Below are positions 24,301 to 35,640 of a stretch of DNA of 64,000 nt, piece by piece (position 1 is the first letter of the stretch; every line of letters starts with the position of its first letter). The stretch comes from Argopecten irradians (Eukaryota; Mollusca; Bivalvia; Pectinida; Pectinidae), in assembly GCF_041381155.1 (NCBI RefSeq), contig NC_091135.1, forward strand, positions 51,598,497-51,662,496. Direction: 5' to 3'. The notes beneath the pieces are model-generated. The model ran no database searches, had not been told where the DNA came from, and was given only the letters and a program-made list of their open reading frames with translations. The translations under genes were made by a program, and so were the position numbers.

Positions 24301-27300
24301 GCCTATGGTTCTAGCGGACGACTATTTTGAACAGCGCATATCACTATCAAGATGATAATAAACACACTTTTATTTAACAAAGATCTTCAAAGTAATTTCA
24401 CATTTAAAGTTCTGATGAAGTAAAGTATTTATTACAATGCACCAAGGGCATAAACCATCTCCTTGCAATAGTCCCAAAGATAATGAGCGAAAGTGCTATG
24501 TACACCTGTTGCAGAGGATTATTTCATAGCAGAAATTAAGGTTAGGAAGTATTTAGCGAGCACTTAATGTCTTACAGAGATATTTCTAGTTAAAATCCTG
24601 TTTTTTGTATTTTGTAGGACAGTTGAGATGAACAACACTGATGCTGAAGGGCGTCTTGTCTTGGGGGATGGAGTGAGTGTTTGTAGAATGGCAGCAAGTC
24701 TGTGGTTCTTCTGTGTTTAAAGGTCAAACTGATGGAATTAAAATATTTATTTTAGGATGAAAGCAATTATTTAAATCGGATATATTTTATTAATAATGAA
24801 TGAAGAAATTTTATTATTTCTGTATGATAATTGAGAATTTTGTTTGATATTAAATATTAATCTATTAAACTAAATTTTAGTGAATGCAATTTGAAGGATG
24901 TGGATGAATCATGCTCTCTGAATCTGTCAATACAGTTGTACTGTACTTATAAATGTTTCATCTGTTCAGGTTGCCTATGCAAGAAAAGATCTAAAGGCTG
25001 ATGTCGTTGTAGATATGGCAACACTAACTGGAGCTCAAGGGATCGCTACAGGTAGTTTTAAGATCTGAAAGGTTTCCTTTTATTTTATCAATTTAATCAT
25101 AGATGTTACTATTTTTACACTTTGAGTCTTCTCGATACACAAACAGAAGCTGGGGGATACTTTTAATCATTATCATAGAAAACTTTAGAGGTGCAATGTT
25201 AACAGGATTCATATACATTCTTTGGAATCATATAAATACTAAAGGATACAGCTACATTAAATAAGTTACATCATTTAAAATTAATTTGTAAAGTATATTT
25301 GATGTGAATTGTATGTTATACCAAGAAAAGAAATGATTGAATAGCGCTACCGTTAGTAATATGAATGATTCCGTTTTCAGGTAAATATCATGGCTCAGTG
25401 GTCACTAACAATGAGGATATAGAGCTGGCTAGTGTGAAAGCCGGAAGGTCCAGCGGCGACCTTGTCCATCCTATGCCTTATTCCCCAGAGCTCCACTACA
25501 GCGAGTTCGCCAGTGCTTTAGCCGATATGAAGAACTCAGTCGCAGTATGTATTGTCATTCTTTAAGTCTTTGTTATTTGTTAAGCCTGTGACGTATATTT
25601 AAAACTTATGTTATTGGTGTGGTCAAGTGTTCAGTTTGAACACTTGCTTTTTATTAGTGTGACTGGAGTTATTTCCCTATTGAAACACAAATCTATAAGG
25701 ACTCGCAGTATATGTATTACTATTTTGAGCTTTCATGGTGGGTGCCGGCCTTGGAAAGTCCTTGAATTTATGTGTTGGCCTTGAAAGTCCTAAAATTTGG
25801 TCTGGAAAAGTCCTTGAATTAAACAAAAGGCCTTGAAAAGTCCTTAAAAAAATATTTGTTCTAAAATGACATGCAGTACGAGATCAGTTTGACTAATAAC
25901 TTGACACCATTTAGGAATTTCTTGTAATACTTGAATGATTCAAAGCTGAAACTTTGCAAATATTGTAAATGGTCAGTGTCCAAGTAAAATAGCATTAATT
26001 AGTTCAACACATACCTTTTTGTACTTGCAAATAAGAATTGGTACCATAGTTTTTTGGGATCCATTTGATGGCCAGGGAGCCAGGGATTACAGTTCTTCTC
26101 AGAACCAAGTACAAATAAACCCTATGTCATTATTCTTTTTTTGTGCATACATTTATATCTGTGACATCTGTATGTTTGTCTGTTTTCCAGGACAGGACTA
26201 ATGCACAGGTATCATGTGCTGGTCTGTTTATTGCTTCACACCTGGGCTTTGATTATCCTGGTATTTGGTTACATATAGACATGGCCTACCCTGTTCATAG
26301 TGTAAGTATTTAATATACTGTGTGTTCTTAAACCACCTTGGTATTACAATGCCTCATTACTATTTTAAATCAAAACAATGGAACATACTGTTGAAGATTA
26401 TAGCCTTTTATCACAATTTCTAAAAATTGCGTTCAAGTTATACAATATTTATCCCCCGCCCAACGAAGTTGACGGGGGATATACAAATGGGTTCCGTCCG
26501 TCCGTCTGTCCGTCCGTCCGTACGAATGGTTTCCGGAGCATAACTCTAAAACCAGTAGAGATATTTCCACGAAACTTCATACACACATTGGTCTTATGGT
26601 CTAGTAGTGCCTTTTGCTATTTTTAGGTTTTCATTTTTTGCTTTTTTTCCGTAACCATGGAAACATTGCTGAAAATATCATATTTTTCTACTAGGTTCGT
26701 TTCCGGAGCATAACTCTTAAACCAGAAGAGATATTTCCACGAAACTTCATAGACACATTGGTCTTATGGTCTAGTAGTGCCTTTTGCTATTTTAAGGTTT
26801 TCACTTTTTGTACTTTTTTACTGTAACCATGAAAACATTGCTGAAAATGGCAGATTTTTGTGTAAGAATCGTTTCCGAGCACAACTCTAAAACCAGCAGA
26901 GATATTTCCATGAAACGTCATAGACACATTGTTCTTACGGTCTAGTAGTGCCTTTAGCTATTTTTAGGTTTTCATTTTTTGCACTTTTTCCGTAACCATG
27001 GAAACATTGCTGAAAATATCATATTTTTGTACCAGGTTCGTTTCCGCAGCATAACTGGAAAACCAGTTGAGATATATGCACGGAACTCCATAGGCACATT
27101 AGTCTTATGGTCTAGTAGTGCCTTTTGCTATTTTAAGGTTTACACTTTTTGTACTTTTTTCTGTAACCATGGAAACATTGCTGAAAATGACAGATTTTTG
27201 TGTAAGAATCATTTCCGGAGCACAACTCTAAAACCAGCAGAGATATTTCCATGAAACGTCATAGACACATTGTTCTTATGGTCTAGTAGTGCCTTTTGCT

Positions 27301-28060
27301 ATTTTTAGGTTTTCACTTTTTGTGCTTTTTTCTGTAACCATAGAAACATTGCTGAAAATATCATTTTTGTAGCAGGTTCATTTCCGGAGTATAACTCTAA
27401 AACCAGCAGAGATATTTCCACGAAACTTCTTAGACACATTCTTTTTATGGTCTAGTAGTACCTTTTGCTATTTTTTGGTTTTCATTTTTTGCACTTTTTC
27501 CGTTACCATGGAAACATTGCTGAAAATATCATGGTAAATGGTAAATGAAACTTTGCAAAACTCCACCCATCTTTGTGTATATAGTCTAATATAAATGTCA
27601 AGGCTGTATACCTGATTCAACAATTGCAGCCCCGCTCTACTTGAATTTTACTCCATCTTTCTTTAGCTCAACTTCCTTTTTCCTGGGTTTTTTTCATACA
27701 CATAAGTCTCCACAATCAAACTTACTTCAGCTTTGATATCGCCATTGGCGGGGGATCTGAATGACTATGTCCTTGTTCAGTTCAGATAAAGAATGGTCAG
27801 AGGTCACAGACACAGTTTAAAGGTTCCATGTTGATTTTGCACTGTTCTCTATAGCTAACTATGTACCTTGAAATATCTTCTTTCCATTTAAGGGTGAGAG
27901 GGCAACAGGATATGGTGTTGCATTGCTGACCACTCTATTTGGCCAGCTGTCCGGTAGTTCTCTACTACAACAGGTGGCACCATCTATTACACTGACCGAG
28001 GCGATGGACACAGACCCTGTGGACAGCTCTGACAACAACAAGAAAATGCGTCTTAGCTAG
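18372..28060 (+). CDS. NPEPL1: NPEPL1-type M17 aminopeptidase, 12 exons
   Basis: Coding exons: 18372-18518, 18718-18903, 19545-19802, 20313-20394, 21451-21593, 21864-21941, 23138-23238, 24618-24672, 24970-25051, 25381-25544, 26191-26301 and 27893-28060. They join in phase to 1575 nt (524 aa plus TAG), about the length of human NPEPL1 (523 aa). It belongs to the leucyl-aminopeptidase (M17) family of two-metal exopeptidases. Metal ligands are present: K258 and D263 in GKGIVFDTGG, D281 in KRDCGGAAG, D340 and E342 in NNTDAEGR. Catalytic K270 (LCIK) and R344 are also present, so activity is plausible. Other shared blocks are PTDSCPL, VRLAAKIVD, DMATLTGAQGIATG, DMKNSVADR and GERATGYGVALL. The ATG at 18372 follows a 5' UTR splice acceptor. 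Intron 7 begins with GC. The introns carry a TRIM, two MITEs and two hairpin-ended repeats. Confidence 0.95.
20123..20296 (+). mobile_element. TTAA-flanked MITE family 2, truncated copy
   Basis: After TTAA (20119-20122) it begins AGATGCTCCACCGCTGACAA and matches the first ~170 bp of the full copy at 62776-63130. The right half is missing. The break lies about 16 bases before the acceptor of NPEPL1 exon 4. Confidence 0.75.
20513..20672 (+). repeat. Left LTR of the TRIM
   Basis: 160 bp, TGTAACCCTG...ACCCTGTTACA. It contains a tRNA-like stretch at ~20569-20628 with TAGCTTGATCAGTTGAG (A-box-like), an anticodon-loop-like CTAGTAA, and AAGTTCGATCCC (B-box-like). Confidence 0.8.
20674..20691 (+). 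other. TRIM primer-binding site
   Basis: TGGCGCCCATGTAGGGAC starts with the usual TGG. It equals the well-known Lys-tRNA-type primer-binding sequence except for four central bases (TGGCGCCC and AGGGAC agree), so a Lys-like tRNA primer is suggested. Confidence 0.7.
20781..20936 (+). repeat. Right LTR of the TRIM
   Basis: 156 bp and roughly 90% like the left LTR by eye, with one small deletion near 20813. It keeps the same tRNA-like module (TAGCTCGATCAGTTGAG, CTAGTAA, GAGTTTGATCCC). It is directly preceded by the polypurine tract GGAGGGGGGGGGG and TA. Confidence 0.8.
22175..22933 (+). mobile_element. TTAA-flanked MITE family 1, in NPEPL1 intron 6
   Basis: TTAA at 22171-22174 and 22934-22937 flanks a 759-bp element with ends AGTTGTAT...ATACAACT. 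An inverted second copy lies at 58316-59050. TTAA duplications are typical of piggyBac-type transposition, but the ends are short and no transposase is present. The ORFs at 22227-22424 and 22525-22737 inside it are not conserved as reading frames between the copies. Confidence 0.8.
23239..23244 (+). other. GC-type splice donor of NPEPL1 intron 7
   Basis: The exon ends ...TCA GGC AG and the next bases are GCAAGT, the standard sequence around GC donors. The next exon starts at 24618 after TTTGTAG with G ACA GTT GAG, restoring the conserved S-G-R-T-V-E-M-N-N-T-D reading. No in-phase GT donor gives this protein. Confidence 0.85.
23336..23590 (-). mobile_element. Hairpin-ended repeat, copy D (partial), same family as E
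   Basis: Read on the minus strand, the 3' end is a stem GCCCATTATC, loop TGAT-like, AATGGTGGGC followed by an A-run. It is preceded by core sequence also found in copy E (CCAAGATGGC, CTTTCTGAGAAATA). The 5' end is missing. It lies in NPEPL1 intron 7. Confidence 0.65.
25740..25850. repeat. Short degenerate tandem repeat
   Basis: Four to five copies of a ~25-bp motif around CCTTGAAAAGTCCTTGAATT, in NPEPL1 intron 10. Confidence 0.65.
26448..27777 (-). mobile_element. Hairpin-ended repeat, copy G, in NPEPL1 intron 11
   Basis: On the minus strand it starts AACAAGGACATAGTC at 27777 with the arm GATCCCCCGCC. It ends near 26448 with the stem ATCCCCCG, a 14-nt loop, CGGGGGATAAAT. The core is 5-6 units of ~172 bp, marked by GTAACCATGGAAACATTGCT. 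Before the 3' stem is a (GGAC)n stretch near 26487-26520. It fills most of intron 11. ORFs inside at 26378-27254 come from the repeats. Confidence 0.75.
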
Positions 28061-29319
28061 AGCAACGGTCTTCATAGTTTAATTCCAACCAATATTTGGT
28101 GATATTTCCTGCGAATTATTTTCTACTTTTCTATTGCTGTCTCATCATATAGGAAATCTTCTATGTCAACATGAGTTTCTTATAGGTCCATTTGAAATAA
28201 TGTATAATATAGTTACAAAGATGGGACTACAGGATACATGCTTGCTAACTGCAATTAAAAGCAGACAAAAACGTAGGATTTCATAAAGCACGGATTGATC
28301 GTATAAGGTATATTAATTATGTTTTAAGTAAAGAGCAAGATATAATTAGTTTGAAAAGTATATACATATACATGTATTTTAAAAAAAAATTCCAAACTCG
28401 TATATCACCATTTTGACCAATGTATCTACCCGGTAATGTAATGTATAAGACTGCACATTTAAGTTTAAGATGAACATACCCCTATGTAGATTGTATTACC
28501 CGTAGTCAATATTGTGTACCTAGTGTAAGTGGTATGGTTGTACAATATATTATCAGTACTGGATAAATCAAATATGGAATAGGTTGTCAAGTGTTTACAG
28601 TGGGTTCCTGCGTAATTGCACTCAGTTTTCATTTTCTACAAAAATACATAATCTTTTGTATTTTTCTTGGGCTGTATAAGTTGTAAGCTTAAAGTTTATA
28701 CCAAATTTGTCCATTAACTCAAAGTATAAATTATTGAGCTCAAATATGCAGGAACTCATCTTTAAGGTGGATGTTGGTTAAGAATTTATCAGATTATTTT
28801 ACCTTATATTTACAAAGTTAAGGTCATTGAACTTATATATTTGTTTAATTATGCAAGAAAATACCACATACATTCAACAATAGATTGCACCATTAAATGC
28901 CTGTTGCATAAAGAACTGGAAAACCTCATGTTTTAAAAGCAAGTGTTCCCTACTATTGTTGGTTCCTTTTTATCACACTATAAACACTCAACTGTCAGCA
29001 GGTTCTTGGTTTATAACAAAAAACTGTTGATATTTGCATAAATCAGTGTGTGATATAATTAGAAATTCCATTGTACTGCCACGTGCCATATCATTGTGTA
29101 ATGTGTAATTGGTGAAAGGGTGAGAACAATGTGTTAAAATGTTGCATACAAAGAACTTAGGCAGTTATCAGGTAACCTGTACCTGTTGTACTTGCTGTGA
29201 TGTTGGTGTTCCTCAATAACTATAGACGTCTTGAAAAAGCTTAGTTGTTTATTTAAATGGAGCATAAAACATATATATTTGTGCATTCAATACAGATAGT
29301 CTAAACTCAACACAAATGA
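28061..29319. other. NPEPL1 3' flank
   Basis: Probable 3' UTR and downstream sequence. An ATTAAA at 28254-28259 is a possible polyadenylation signal. No other gene is seen. Confidence 0.4.
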
Positions 29320-29930
29320 AAGGGTGATATTCAAGTCAATTAGAATGTAAGATTCTACACCAATTAATGGGTGATATTCAAGTCAATGAGAATGTAAGAT
29401 TCTACACCAATTAATGAGTGATGTTCAAGTCACTAACAATGTAAGATTCTACACCAATTAATGGGTGATATTCAAGTCGATTACAATGTTAAGATTCTAC
29501 ACCAATTAATGGATGATATTCAAGTCAATTACAATATAAGACTTTACACCATTGAAAGGGTGATATTGAAGTCAATGACAATGTAAAACTTTACCCCAAT
29601 GAATGAATGATAGTCAAGTGAATTAGTACATTGTATGTAATACTCTACACAAATGATATTCGAGTCATTTTTATGTAAAATTCTACACAAAATGAATGGA
29701 CTTAATTCAAGTCAATGCATTACGATGTAAGACTATACATTAAGGGGTGGTTTCAAGACAATTACAATGTAGGACTTTACACCAATGAATGAGTGGTATT
29801 CAAGACAATTACAATCATTTAAGATTCTACACCAATGAATGAATGATATTCAAGTCAATTATAATATAATACTACCGTATATACAAATATACATCAATGA
29901 ATGGTTGGTATTCAAGGCAATGACAATGTA
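29320..29930. repeat. Degenerate ~47-bp tandem repeat, ~12 copies
   Basis: Units share GGTGATATTCAAGTCAATT, AATGTAAGATTCTACACC and AATGAATG. The first five are close to consensus, and later ones are increasingly diverged with insertions. Non-coding. Confidence 0.85.
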
Positions 29931-30479
29931 TGTAAAAATGCCAATGGAGCATAGTAAAATATATGAGCTTGTTAGCAAAATTAAAATGTGAACAATAGTG
30001 TTGTCAAGTTGTAACCACTAATGATACAGATCCTATTTTTCATGTATAGATGTATATCATATTTTCAAGTAAAGGACAAGTGAAAGATGAATTATGAATA
30101 AATTATCAACCCACATTACATCGTTTGTGTCAGTGCTTGGTGGTAATAGCTTTATCCTCTTGTTTCCTTGCTTGTGTGCTTCAAATCGGAATGGATATGA
30201 CCGAGAAAGCAAAATATACTCAACAATGAGAGTCTCTCTATCCAAATGACAGAAAATGAAAAGATGCAAGTGACTGTGTGGCTTTTCAAAGTGGTTTAAA
30301 ATAGATGAGTAATAGTCTTTAAAGACTGGATATCAGACATGGAGAGATCTTGAATGTCGGGACCTGACCGGAATATTTGTGTAAGGTCTATATAGGAAGG
30401 GAAGAAATCTATTTTTAAATTGCAAACCTAATAGAACAATGTTAAAGTAAGACTTTAGATTTATCATTTGGTCAGAATG

Positions 30480-31340
30480 CGTTGGTTTAAATCACGAAGG
30501 GAGACCCGTCACATATGGTGTTCCTCAAGGGTCAGTGATAGATCCGATACTGTCCAAATATGCAGATGACACATACACAGGGTTGTCCTGGTCTGTTCAA
30601 AACTCTTCGTTCTGTGAGCTGCCAAGTTCGTTTGTGATATATTTGAGAAAACTCTGGATGGGTGGACGATGGTGGTATTACGGTTCTTACAATATTTGAG
30701 TTGTAGCCAATCTTGCGTTTTGATCGGTTTGAAAAGATACCTTTCTTTTTTGTTGTGTTCCAAGGAAAGGCGATTCTCGAGGGCCGACGCCATGCTGGAT
30801 GATTGTGGTTGCTTTCCTTGCATAATGGAAGAAAACAACCAGAAGACATTATATTTTTCAACAATGTATTTTACATGTACATTTGAAAATAAAAATGTGG
30901 TCTATACTTCAGATCGAGTTGTTAGGTAGTAAAGAGTTGTTGAAGTGTTTATGGTCATTGGTGTGTTGGTGATAGAACGTCACCTTGTGTCACTCGTTGT
31001 CATTAATAAAACGCATCGGATATTTTCCAGTCTAACATCGGAGTGATCTACCACGTCAAATGCCTTCAATGTGTCTATAGTAGTGGGGAAATTGACCTCT
31101 TTTAACCATTTTGTTCTTTTCCTCATTAATCAATTCCGTAGCAATTAATGGAATAAATGGAGGAGGTTCCTTCAGCGAATTCTACTTGTAGTTTGGATTG
31201 TGGCGATTTGTGGATGTGTTTGTAGTGTGTTGTTGATAGCACGTCACCTTGTCTCACTCCTAGTCATTTATATATAAAAAAAAACATTGGATATTCTCCA
31301 GTCTGACATTGGAGGTGAGTCAGAGCAGTTGAGAAGACGT
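30480..31340. pseudogene. Scrambled reverse-transcriptase remnants
   Basis: On the plus strand at ~30513-30577, a frame reads GVPQGSVIDPIL joined directly to YADDT. These are RT motifs B and C with the intervening part missing. On the minus strand, KAFDVVDHS (motif A) lies near 31045-31075. QGDVLSPT or QGDVLSTT (motif B) occurs twice, near 30980 and 31230. The opposite orientations point to inversion or nested insertions. No intact ORF remains. A related diverged copy lies at 34.7-35.7 kb. Confidence 0.55.
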
Positions 31341-31499
31341 TTGTTACGACATTAGAATGGTCCTGCTGTCCTAATTGCATAAATAATTAGACGACTATTT
31401 TTGGAATCTTATTTTTTATCTTCTTTCTAACGTCTGCATAGTTATCAGTGGCGACCTCTGGCATCTAGGAAGTAGATGTGGCAGATATACCTGTTTTAA

Positions 31500-32375
31500 G
31501 TGTCAGTAATTGCAGCAGGTTGTATATCTAGTGGTTTCTGTTCCCTGGCCGAGACACACTAATCACCAAAAGTGTTTGTTCGTTGTCAGTATAATGAGAC
31601 AAGAAGACGAAACCACGCACTTCATTCACGCAACACACATGGGAGGCCGTCCTTACCCGACCCTGGTTGTTAATAGGACGTTAACTAATCAAACAAACAA
31701 AAATATACTTGCTGCCCCTATTGCATGTCGTAAAAGGCGACGAAATTTAGGATCTTATCTTTCCTTTTCCTAACTGACTATAAAAGGGCAACAGTTCCAC
31801 CATACAAGATGACACAACACGAACATACCGCAGTCTCCCAAAACACGCACCTCACACTTCACACGCACTGCGTACATGGGATGCCGTCCTTACATGGCGT
31901 TGGAATCGTACCTGCTTCCCCTATTGCATGATCGTACAAGGCGACTAAAAGGATCTTTTCTCTTATTTCTAACTGACTTAATCTTTCCTAATGCCTGAGT
32001 TGAGCGTTCGCCCACTGAGGAAGGCTCTGAGTTCTGTCCCCTGGCCGAGACACACCAAAGTCTATCAAAGTGGTAGTTTCTGCACCTGCTTATCGCTCAT
32101 CAAACAGGGTGTGGAACGCCTTGTTCGCCCGTTTTCAGTATAATGTAAGCGGGTGGGGTGTGTTGCTTGTTGTCTTCGGCGGCATGCTTCAGTGATATAT
32201 ATAACACTATAAAAAGGGCAACAGTTTCACTAAACAAGGAGACGCAACACGAACATACCCGGTCTCCCAAAACACGCACCTCGCACTTCACACACGCTCC
32301 ACACTGCATACATGGGAGGCCGTCCTTACATGACCCTGGCTGATAATATGACGTTAAAATAATCAAACAAACAAA
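31500..32375 (+). mobile_element. SINE-like units, two overlapping partial copies
   Basis: Modules recur here: CCCCTATTGCATGATCGTA, CCCTGGCCGAGACACACC, ACTATAAAAAGGGCAACAG, ACATGGGAGGCCGTCCTTA, and a tail ATAGGACGTTAA followed by (CAAA)n. Tails end near 31700 and 32375. Several modules are lost or reordered relative to the longer copy at 32757-33287. Confidence 0.65.
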
Positions 32376-32756
32376 AACATAGTTATTGACTGATTGTTCA
32401 TTTACAGATGATTTAGCTGAAGAAAGGGTCATCGTTATAGTGTAGAGTCATTTTAAGCGGGAGTACCTTCATTGAAAGAGGACACATCGGTATCATTATC
32501 AAGCCGAGAAATGGTGGTTTTGGAATAACCTTGTCACGACGACAACCATGTGTCAAACAATGGAGAGCTATATGTATACTGAGGAGGCTTGGCTATCAAG
32601 TGTAAAAATGGATTGAAGTAGACTTAAGTCACTAAAGCTATTCTTAAACCACTTGTGACTCCTCCAAAGTCTTGCATATGACTCTCGGGTACCGTCTAAA
32701 ATGGTCTTTGTCGTGCTTTGAAACCCCCTGAATTATATTTGTATCGACTTTTGGCC

Positions 32757-33287
32757 CTGCAGGTAGGGCGTAAGAATTGTACCTGCTGCCCCTATTGCAT
32801 GATCGTAAAAGGCGACTAAATTTAGGATCTTATCTTTTCTTTCTCCCTAAATTACTTTGTTCTTCCTAGAGTCTCACTTGACACCACCTCACTTTTGGCC
32901 TATGGTTGAGCGCTCGCCCCTGTGAGGAAGGCTCTGGGTTCTGTCCCCTGGCCGAGACACACCAAAGTCTATAAAAGTGGTAGTTTCTGCTCCTGCTTAG
33001 CGCTCAGCATAACGGGAGTGGGACGACTGGTTTGCCCGTTGTCAGTATAATGTGACCGGGTGGGGTGTGTTGCCTGGTGTCTTCGGCGGCATGCTTCAGT
33101 GATATAGCACTATAAAAAGGGCAACAGTTCCACTATACAAGAAGACACAACACGAATATACCGCAGTCTCCCAAAACACGAACCTCGCGCAACATACACG
33201 CAAACACTGCATACATGGGAGGCCGTCCTTACATGACCATAGCTGTTAATAGGACGTTAATTAATCAAACAAACAAACAAACAAAGT
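32757..33287 (+). mobile_element. SINE-like unit, longest copy
   Basis: About 530 bp from TGCAGGTAGGGCGTAAGAA to a (CAAA)n tail. It contains GGTTGAGCGCTCGCCC, CTGGCCGAGACACACC, TTCGGCGGCATGCTTCAGTG and CTGTTAATAGGACGTTAA. No protein is coded. The tail is the same as in the tRNA-derived SINE at 4022-4246, which suggests the same LINE machinery recognises both. A clear tRNA head was not found, so the class is inferred from tail and copy behaviour. Confidence 0.6.
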
Positions 33288-33429
33288 ATCGACTTTAACG
33301 ATCTTCTCAGTCTCAACGGTTGTAAAGGATTTTTTGTGTCTTGTGGACTAGTGAAGAAGGAATTGAGATGAACCTTTCCTCACCATCTCTGCATATATTG
33401 CGGAGCCTGTCTTAACATGTCGTTGTTTA

Positions 33430-33850
33430 ATGCTTTCCAGCGTGTCGTATGTGTGGTCTGGAAGCCCAATCAACCATTCCCTCTATCCGAACTCTGGCAC
33501 AACTCTGCCAATATCCACTGTTGTAATTACATTTTTCCCCCAAATAAAGACTCATCAACTTCGACAGTTCCCTGTATTGAGATATGTTCATTCTCCCTAT
33601 TTCATAAACTTCGTGATGAATTTCAGAATGTCTTTTTTATACAGCTTGAACCTTACGGTTGGAGAATTCATGGCAGTCGTTAGAATTGCACATCCAGGTC
33701 ATTCCGTCGGCTTTATTCTGGACGTTGGCTGAGTAGCAGTCCAAACCACAAATAGGACATAAAAATGTGACGCTATGAGACCGATCCGCCTACACCAATC
33801 CAACACTACTTCATTTACTAATAGGAAAAGACCAAAGAAATTCCAGGGTT
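33430..33850 (-). pseudogene. Relic of a Merlin-type (IS1016/IS1595-like) transposase
   Basis: On the minus strand, in shifted frames, a zinc-ribbon-like segment reads CPICGLDCYSANVQ, then KADGMTWMCNSNDC. This is the C-x2-C...DG-x-x-W-x-C spacing seen at the N terminus of Merlin/ISXO2-type transposases, and a DWCRRIGLIA stretch precedes it. About 150 bp further on, VEVDESLFGGK resembles the catalytic DES motif of the same family. Stops and frameshifts interrupt it. No inverted termini were found. Confidence 0.6.
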
Positions 33851-34244
33851 TGCGAAATCATCAAAATGGTTGCAGTGAACGGCCTCCGATTTTTCCCAGA
33901 AATTGCCATAGTTCTAGGACTGTGAACTCGTGTACTGGAAAAAATCAAAATACGTGATTATAAAAAAAACCCATAAAAAGTACATAATTATGTAAACAAA
34001 CAGAATGAACGTCGTTGAAGATAGCCGGAAAAAAAGGAATTAAAATTGAAAATGGGTTATTCTACGAATACGCAAAAATACACGAAAACATCTTTCATGA
34101 CACCAAAAATATATACGAGTCGACAATTATTAGCTAAATTACAATCCGGTTGATCATTACTGGTATGTCCTAACTTCACCATTGAGGTTATCTGTTATAA
34201 TTGTTGAGGTTATCTGTTAGTCGTTATACTGAAGGTATATAAAG

Positions 34245-34352
34245 TTCGACAAAAACACACACCTCGCACAACATACAACGCACCGCATACATGGGAGGCC
34301 GCCCTTACATGACCATAGCTGTTAATAGGACGTAAATTAAACAAACAAACAA
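34245..34352 (+). mobile_element. SINE-like unit, 3' fragment
   Basis: ACATGGGAGGCCGCCCTTA, CTGTTAATAGGACGTAA and a (CAAA)n tail match the 3' part of the 32757-33287 unit. Confidence 0.65.
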
Positions 34353-34689
34353 AAGTTCGACTATATCTCCTAGCCTCAAACAAGTGGGGAAAAAAGCACC
34401 TAGATGCCGTTTAGCGCTGTCGTCGTTGAGCAATCCTAAACGCTCTGGCAGGTACAGAAGAAGTAGAAAAAAACGTCAGGATGGAGTCTATTCACCCATG
34501 CGAAAGAGGCCAGCAAAATTATCAGACAATTTCTTATATTGCGTGTTCAGAAAATAGTCTTATCATGCTTGTTTGGCTGAAGCTTGGTCAGGCCATTCAA
34601 ATCTAGGATCAGTATCCAAAAATCTCGATACTTGTCATACTTTTTGTCGGGTTACTTATTCGTCAATCCCATTTGTATTCTGGACGCCG

Positions 34690-35640
34690 TTTGAGTTGTA
34701 GCCTGTACAGCTACGAGTTGATCGTGTTTTTTGGATCGGATTTAGGAGATACCTTTTTTCTTATGAGTACCGTAAAACTCGTGTATTTTGCACATTTTTT
34801 GGGAAAAACAAAGTTAAGGTAGACAAATATGTAACTGTTACAGTAGATATTTATGTGGGGTTTTCAAGGAAAGGCAATTCAAGACGGCCGACGTCATGCT
34901 GGATGATTGTCGTTGCTTTCCTTGCATTTTGAAAAAAAACAACTACAAGACGTTTTAGTTTTCAAAAATTTATTATGCATACGAAAGTTAAATAGTGGTA
35001 TACTATTATTAAGGTAGCATTATATGCCAGAGCACCCAGAAATACATTATCGATACATAGAAAATTATATAGTATATTGTGAAAGCCTGGGTAATAGGAG
35101 AAAGAAAACATGGCAAAAAATGTGATAGACATTTGAAACAGCAGAAAGCATCGAGTTTTGAACTGTTTAATATTTTGATGTCGCCATCGGAAAATACTTT
35201 CATTCTAGTAAATAAAATCTTTAAAAAAATGATCACGAAACTGCCTTTCCCTTCTTTCTCTAAAAACACCCACCAACCAACACTACTTGCTTATCTGTAT
35301 ATCTTACTGTGTCAGTTCTCTGCCTTCTCCATCTATCATTCCCTCTCCAAATTGTACATATGTAAATATATTGTCATCTTGAGTATGTTTTTATTAAATT
35401 GTATTTGGAGAGGGCCTAAAAAGATCTCGTTGTATATATGATACAAATAAATTATGTTAAGTAAATCTAAAAACGCCTTTCATGTGTAAAAAGTAGTCTG
35501 GAAATTGGCTTCTTTTAAGCATGTTTTTTTTTCACTAATCAATTCCGTAACAATTAGCGTCAGTTTGTTAGAGGAGAGTCCTTTAGCGAATTCTGCTGAA
35601 GTGTGGAATGTGAAGGATCGATGGTGATATTACGTCTTTA
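34690..35640. pseudogene. Diverged second copy of the 30.5-31.3 kb retroelement debris
   Basis: Blocks shared with the earlier region include GTCATGCTGGATGATTGT and AATCAATTCCGTA, in the same order and orientation. Inserted between them, ~35300-35460, is a probable LINE 3' end (GGAGAGGGCCTAAAAAG, then an A/T-rich tail). No usable ORF is present. Confidence 0.45.

Noticed and set aside
26378-27254. Plus-strand ORFs in NPEPL1 intron 11
   Set aside because: Produced by the ~172-bp core units of repeat G; no domain.
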